Assembly (NCBI RefSeq): GCF_000014565.1
Contig: NC_008270.1
Coordinates: 124,001 to 188,000 of the forward strand
DNA from: Rhodococcus jostii RHA1
Lineage (GTDB): Bacteria; Actinomycetota; Actinomycetes; Mycobacteriales; Mycobacteriaceae
Reading direction: 5' to 3'
DNA length: 64,000 bases
Program-made: the position numbers and the translations under genes
Notes under the pieces: generated by a model
Databases searched by the model: none
What the model was told of the DNA's origin: nothing
The model's input: only the letters and a program-made list of their open reading frames with translations
Part shown: positions 63,935 to 64,000 of the stretch, one piece after another
How positions within the stretch are numbered: position 1 is the stretch's first letter
Layout of the letters: every line of letters starts with the position of its first letter

Positions 63935-64000
63935 GGGGCGTTCCTTGCGCAGGATCAATCGGGTTCCTTCCGGCCAGGCGTCGAGGCCGACCAGGCCGGT
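63935..64000 (-). pseudogene. IS1380 transposase, 5' exon (partial)
   Basis: The minus-strand frame reads TGLVGLDAWPEGTRLILRKE and RP up to the intron 5' border. It matches the SSWPAGMALIVREARP segment of the relic at 5940-6450. The rest of the transposase lies beyond the window. Confidence 0.8.

Larger units (their letters stand above)
61145..64000 (-). mobile_element. IS1380-family element, interrupted by a group II intron and cut by the window edge
   Basis: The transposase is split into 61315-61761 and 63935-64000 (beyond the window on its 5' side). The ~170 bases from 61145 to 61314 are its 3' non-coding end. The left border coincides with the TAA duplication of the IS5 element, so IS5 probably inserted into or beside the IS1380 end. 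Confidence 0.8.

Overview
High-GC actinobacterial DNA, most likely from a catabolic plasmid or accessory island of a Rhodococcus-like organism. The aromatic genes have the order and content of the ethylbenzene/biphenyl (etb/bph) loci known from Rhodococcus: Rieske dioxygenase alpha and beta subunits, extradiol dioxygenase, C-C hydrolase, hydratase and aldolase, followed by a giant BphS-type sensor kinase. The many insertion sequences (IS701, IS5, IS110, IS30, IS1380), a group II intron and frequent pseudogenes show a mosaic built by repeated insertion and decay. No rRNA, tRNA, CRISPR array or replication origin was found.

Region 1 (1-16.9 kb, plus strand) is aromatic catabolism. A dioxygenase alpha/beta pair, cut by the window edge, is followed by etbC, bphD, bphE and bphF, then a SnoaL-like protein and an F420-type LLM oxidoreductase. 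After an IS1380 relic the alpha/beta pair recurs almost base for base, now followed by a scar of etbC, a Rieske ferredoxin and a second C-C hydrolase. An MFS transporter and a ~1600-residue sensor kinase follow. The expected response regulator is missing, because IS701 sits in the reading frame that overlaps the kinase stop codon.

Region 2 (16.9-24.3 kb) is mobile debris: IS701 with exact ends and target duplication, an IS5-type element split by an IS110 element, sparse small genes (an SCP2-like protein and a possible small helix-turn-helix protein) and a frameshifted CoA-transferase subunit.

Region 3 (24.3-36 kb) is acetone carboxylation. A minus-strand operon encodes an extra HyuA-like protein, the gamma, beta and alpha subunits of acetone carboxylase, and an unknown 269-residue protein. 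It is divergent from an AcoR-type regulator. An inverted, decayed copy of this divergent promoter lies 3.5 kb away.

Region 4 (36-47 kb) holds a MarR regulator, an AmiC-like amide sensor and aliphatic amidase AmiE. These are followed by a compact cassette of two divergent tubulin/FtsZ-like GTPases separated by a 99-residue protein, then a nickel/cobalt permease and a succinyl-CoA:acetate-type CoA-transferase. The tubulin-like cassette is the strongest candidate for an undescribed system.

Region 5 (47-58.7 kb, minus strand) carries a Baeyer-Villiger monooxygenase, a MetX-fold ester hydrolase, an EthD protein, a second AcoR-type regulator and two SDR dehydrogenases, with several broken genes between them. 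This is a plausible second, oxygenase-based ketone route. A 17-bp palindrome (TGTCC-N7-GGACA) stands before the acetone carboxylase operon, both regulators' genes, the monooxygenase and a small unknown gene, which ties regions 3 and 5 into one putative ketone regulon.

Region 6 (58.8-64 kb) is IS30, a complete IS5 element, and an IS1380 transposase interrupted by a complete group II intron.
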